Source: BRH-c25 sp041690515 (GTDB taxonomy: Bacteria > Bacillota > Clostridia > Lutisporales > Lutisporaceae). From it: a stretch of 5,890 nt of DNA. The translations under genes were made by a program, and so were the position numbers. The stretch is from contig JAWLHF010000152.1 of assembly GCA_041690515.1 (NCBI GenBank), forward strand, positions 1 through 5,890, in the 5' to 3' direction. Below the pieces are notes generated by a model. It saw only the letters and a list, made by a program, of their open reading frames with translations. It made no database searches and was not told the DNA's origin. Below are positions 5,601 through 5,890 of the stretch, piece by piece. The stretch's first letter is position 1, and every line of letters starts with the position of its first letter.

Positions 5601-5890
5601 TTGCAAAGGCTCTATAACAAAGCCCGTTCCAGGGGTTCAATAACAGTGGAAGCATGTATTACACTTCCGGTTTTTCTAAGTGTATTTTTTCTGCTGCTGT
5701 TCATTGTCAAATTTACATGCACCGGAATGTTGCTTGATCATGCTGTTAATGAGACAGCAAAGGAGATAGCTTCGGCAGCGTATCCCATATCCTTTGTCAA
5801 TGAGCTGGAGGATGAAAAGATAGGCGAATATGGGAATGTAAGAATACCAACTCTTCAGGAGGAACTTGACAAGCTGGGGGAGCAGGTTGA
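5601..5890 (+). CDS. TadE-like pseudopilin, N-terminal part (TTG start, runs off right edge)
   Basis: The open frame continues to the window end, giving 96 complete codons of a truncated gene. The protein starts with a basic leader MQRLYNKARSRG, then the cleavage-like motif G-SITVE (Gly12, Glu17 at +5), a hydrophobic helix at about 19-38 (CITLPVFLSVFFLLLFIVKF) and the start of a soluble domain (LLDHAVNETAKEIASAAYPI, then acidic and polar residues). This is the TadE-type layout: TVEA followed by a Pro-containing hydrophobic helix and an alanine-rich helix. It is probably a second minor pilin or pseudopilin working with the TadE-like protein encoded at 2823-3530; the two share the N-terminal layout but little obvious similarity afterwards. 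The start is 11 nt after the DUF5702 stop, indicating the same operon. Size and C-terminal domain cannot be judged from this window. Confidence 0.85.
   Translation, partial: MQRLYNKARSRGSITVEACITLPVFLSVFFLLLFIVKFTCTGMLLDHAVNETAKEIASAAYPISFVNELEDEKIGEYGNVRIPTLQEELDKLGEQV

Noticed and set aside
5591..5617. GTG 5591 / ATG 5594 as the start of the last gene
   Set aside because: Both are in a frame that hits TAA at 5615-5617 after a few codons, and that frame does not encode the TadE-like signature.

Overview
The window is one continuous, single-strand (+) gene cluster for a Gram-positive Tad/Flp-type (type IVb) pilus, cut at both ends. In order it holds the C-terminal part of a CpaF/TadA assembly ATPase, a TadB-like and a TadC-like inner-membrane platform protein, a very small Flp1-like pilin, a TadE-like pseudopilin, a 677-residue DUF5702/TadG-like protein with a large coiled-coil region, and the start of a second TadE-like pseudopilin that runs off the right edge. 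There are no RNA genes, mobile elements, CRISPR arrays or recognisable terminators. Every non-coding gap is short (3 to 75 nt), so no stretch over 300 bases lacks a gene.

Organism: the sequence is moderately A+T-rich by eye. It uses AGA/AGG arginine and ATA isoleucine codons heavily, has GGAGG-type ribosome binding sites before the genes, and uses TTG starts. Together with the Flp1-like pilin, the TadE-like proteins with a G-[SA]-x-T-V-E signature and the DUF5702 protein, this points to Bacillota, most likely class Clostridia. Genus cannot be fixed from the sequence.

Layout: 1-724 ATPase (5' truncated); 736-1644 tadB-like; 1648-2511 tadC-like; 75 nt gap with a strong Shine-Dalgarno; 2587-2790 pilin; 2823-3530 TadE-like (TTG start); 3556-5589 DUF5702 protein; 5601-end TadE-like (TTG start, 3' truncated). 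Gaps of 11, 3, 75, 32, 25 and 11 nt suggest one transcript. No convincing internal promoter was found.

How the parts work together (family knowledge plus inference): the ATPase powers a TadB/TadC membrane platform that extracts Flp1-like pilin subunits from the membrane after a prepilin peptidase (not in this window) removes their short leader. The TadE-like proteins, and perhaps the DUF5702 protein, carry the same kind of N-terminal signal and would act as minor or initiating subunits, or as envelope-spanning parts. No secretin, CpaB, TadZ or peptidase gene is visible. A secretin is not expected in a single-membrane organism; the others may lie outside the window.

This looks like a recognisable Tad locus rather than a wholly new system. 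The points most worth a second look are the shared cleavage-like signature across four consecutive proteins, its loss of Glu+5 in the DUF5702 protein, the long coiled coil in that protein, the TTG starts of both TadE-like genes, and a near-identical DNA segment read in two frames at the start of two neighbouring genes.
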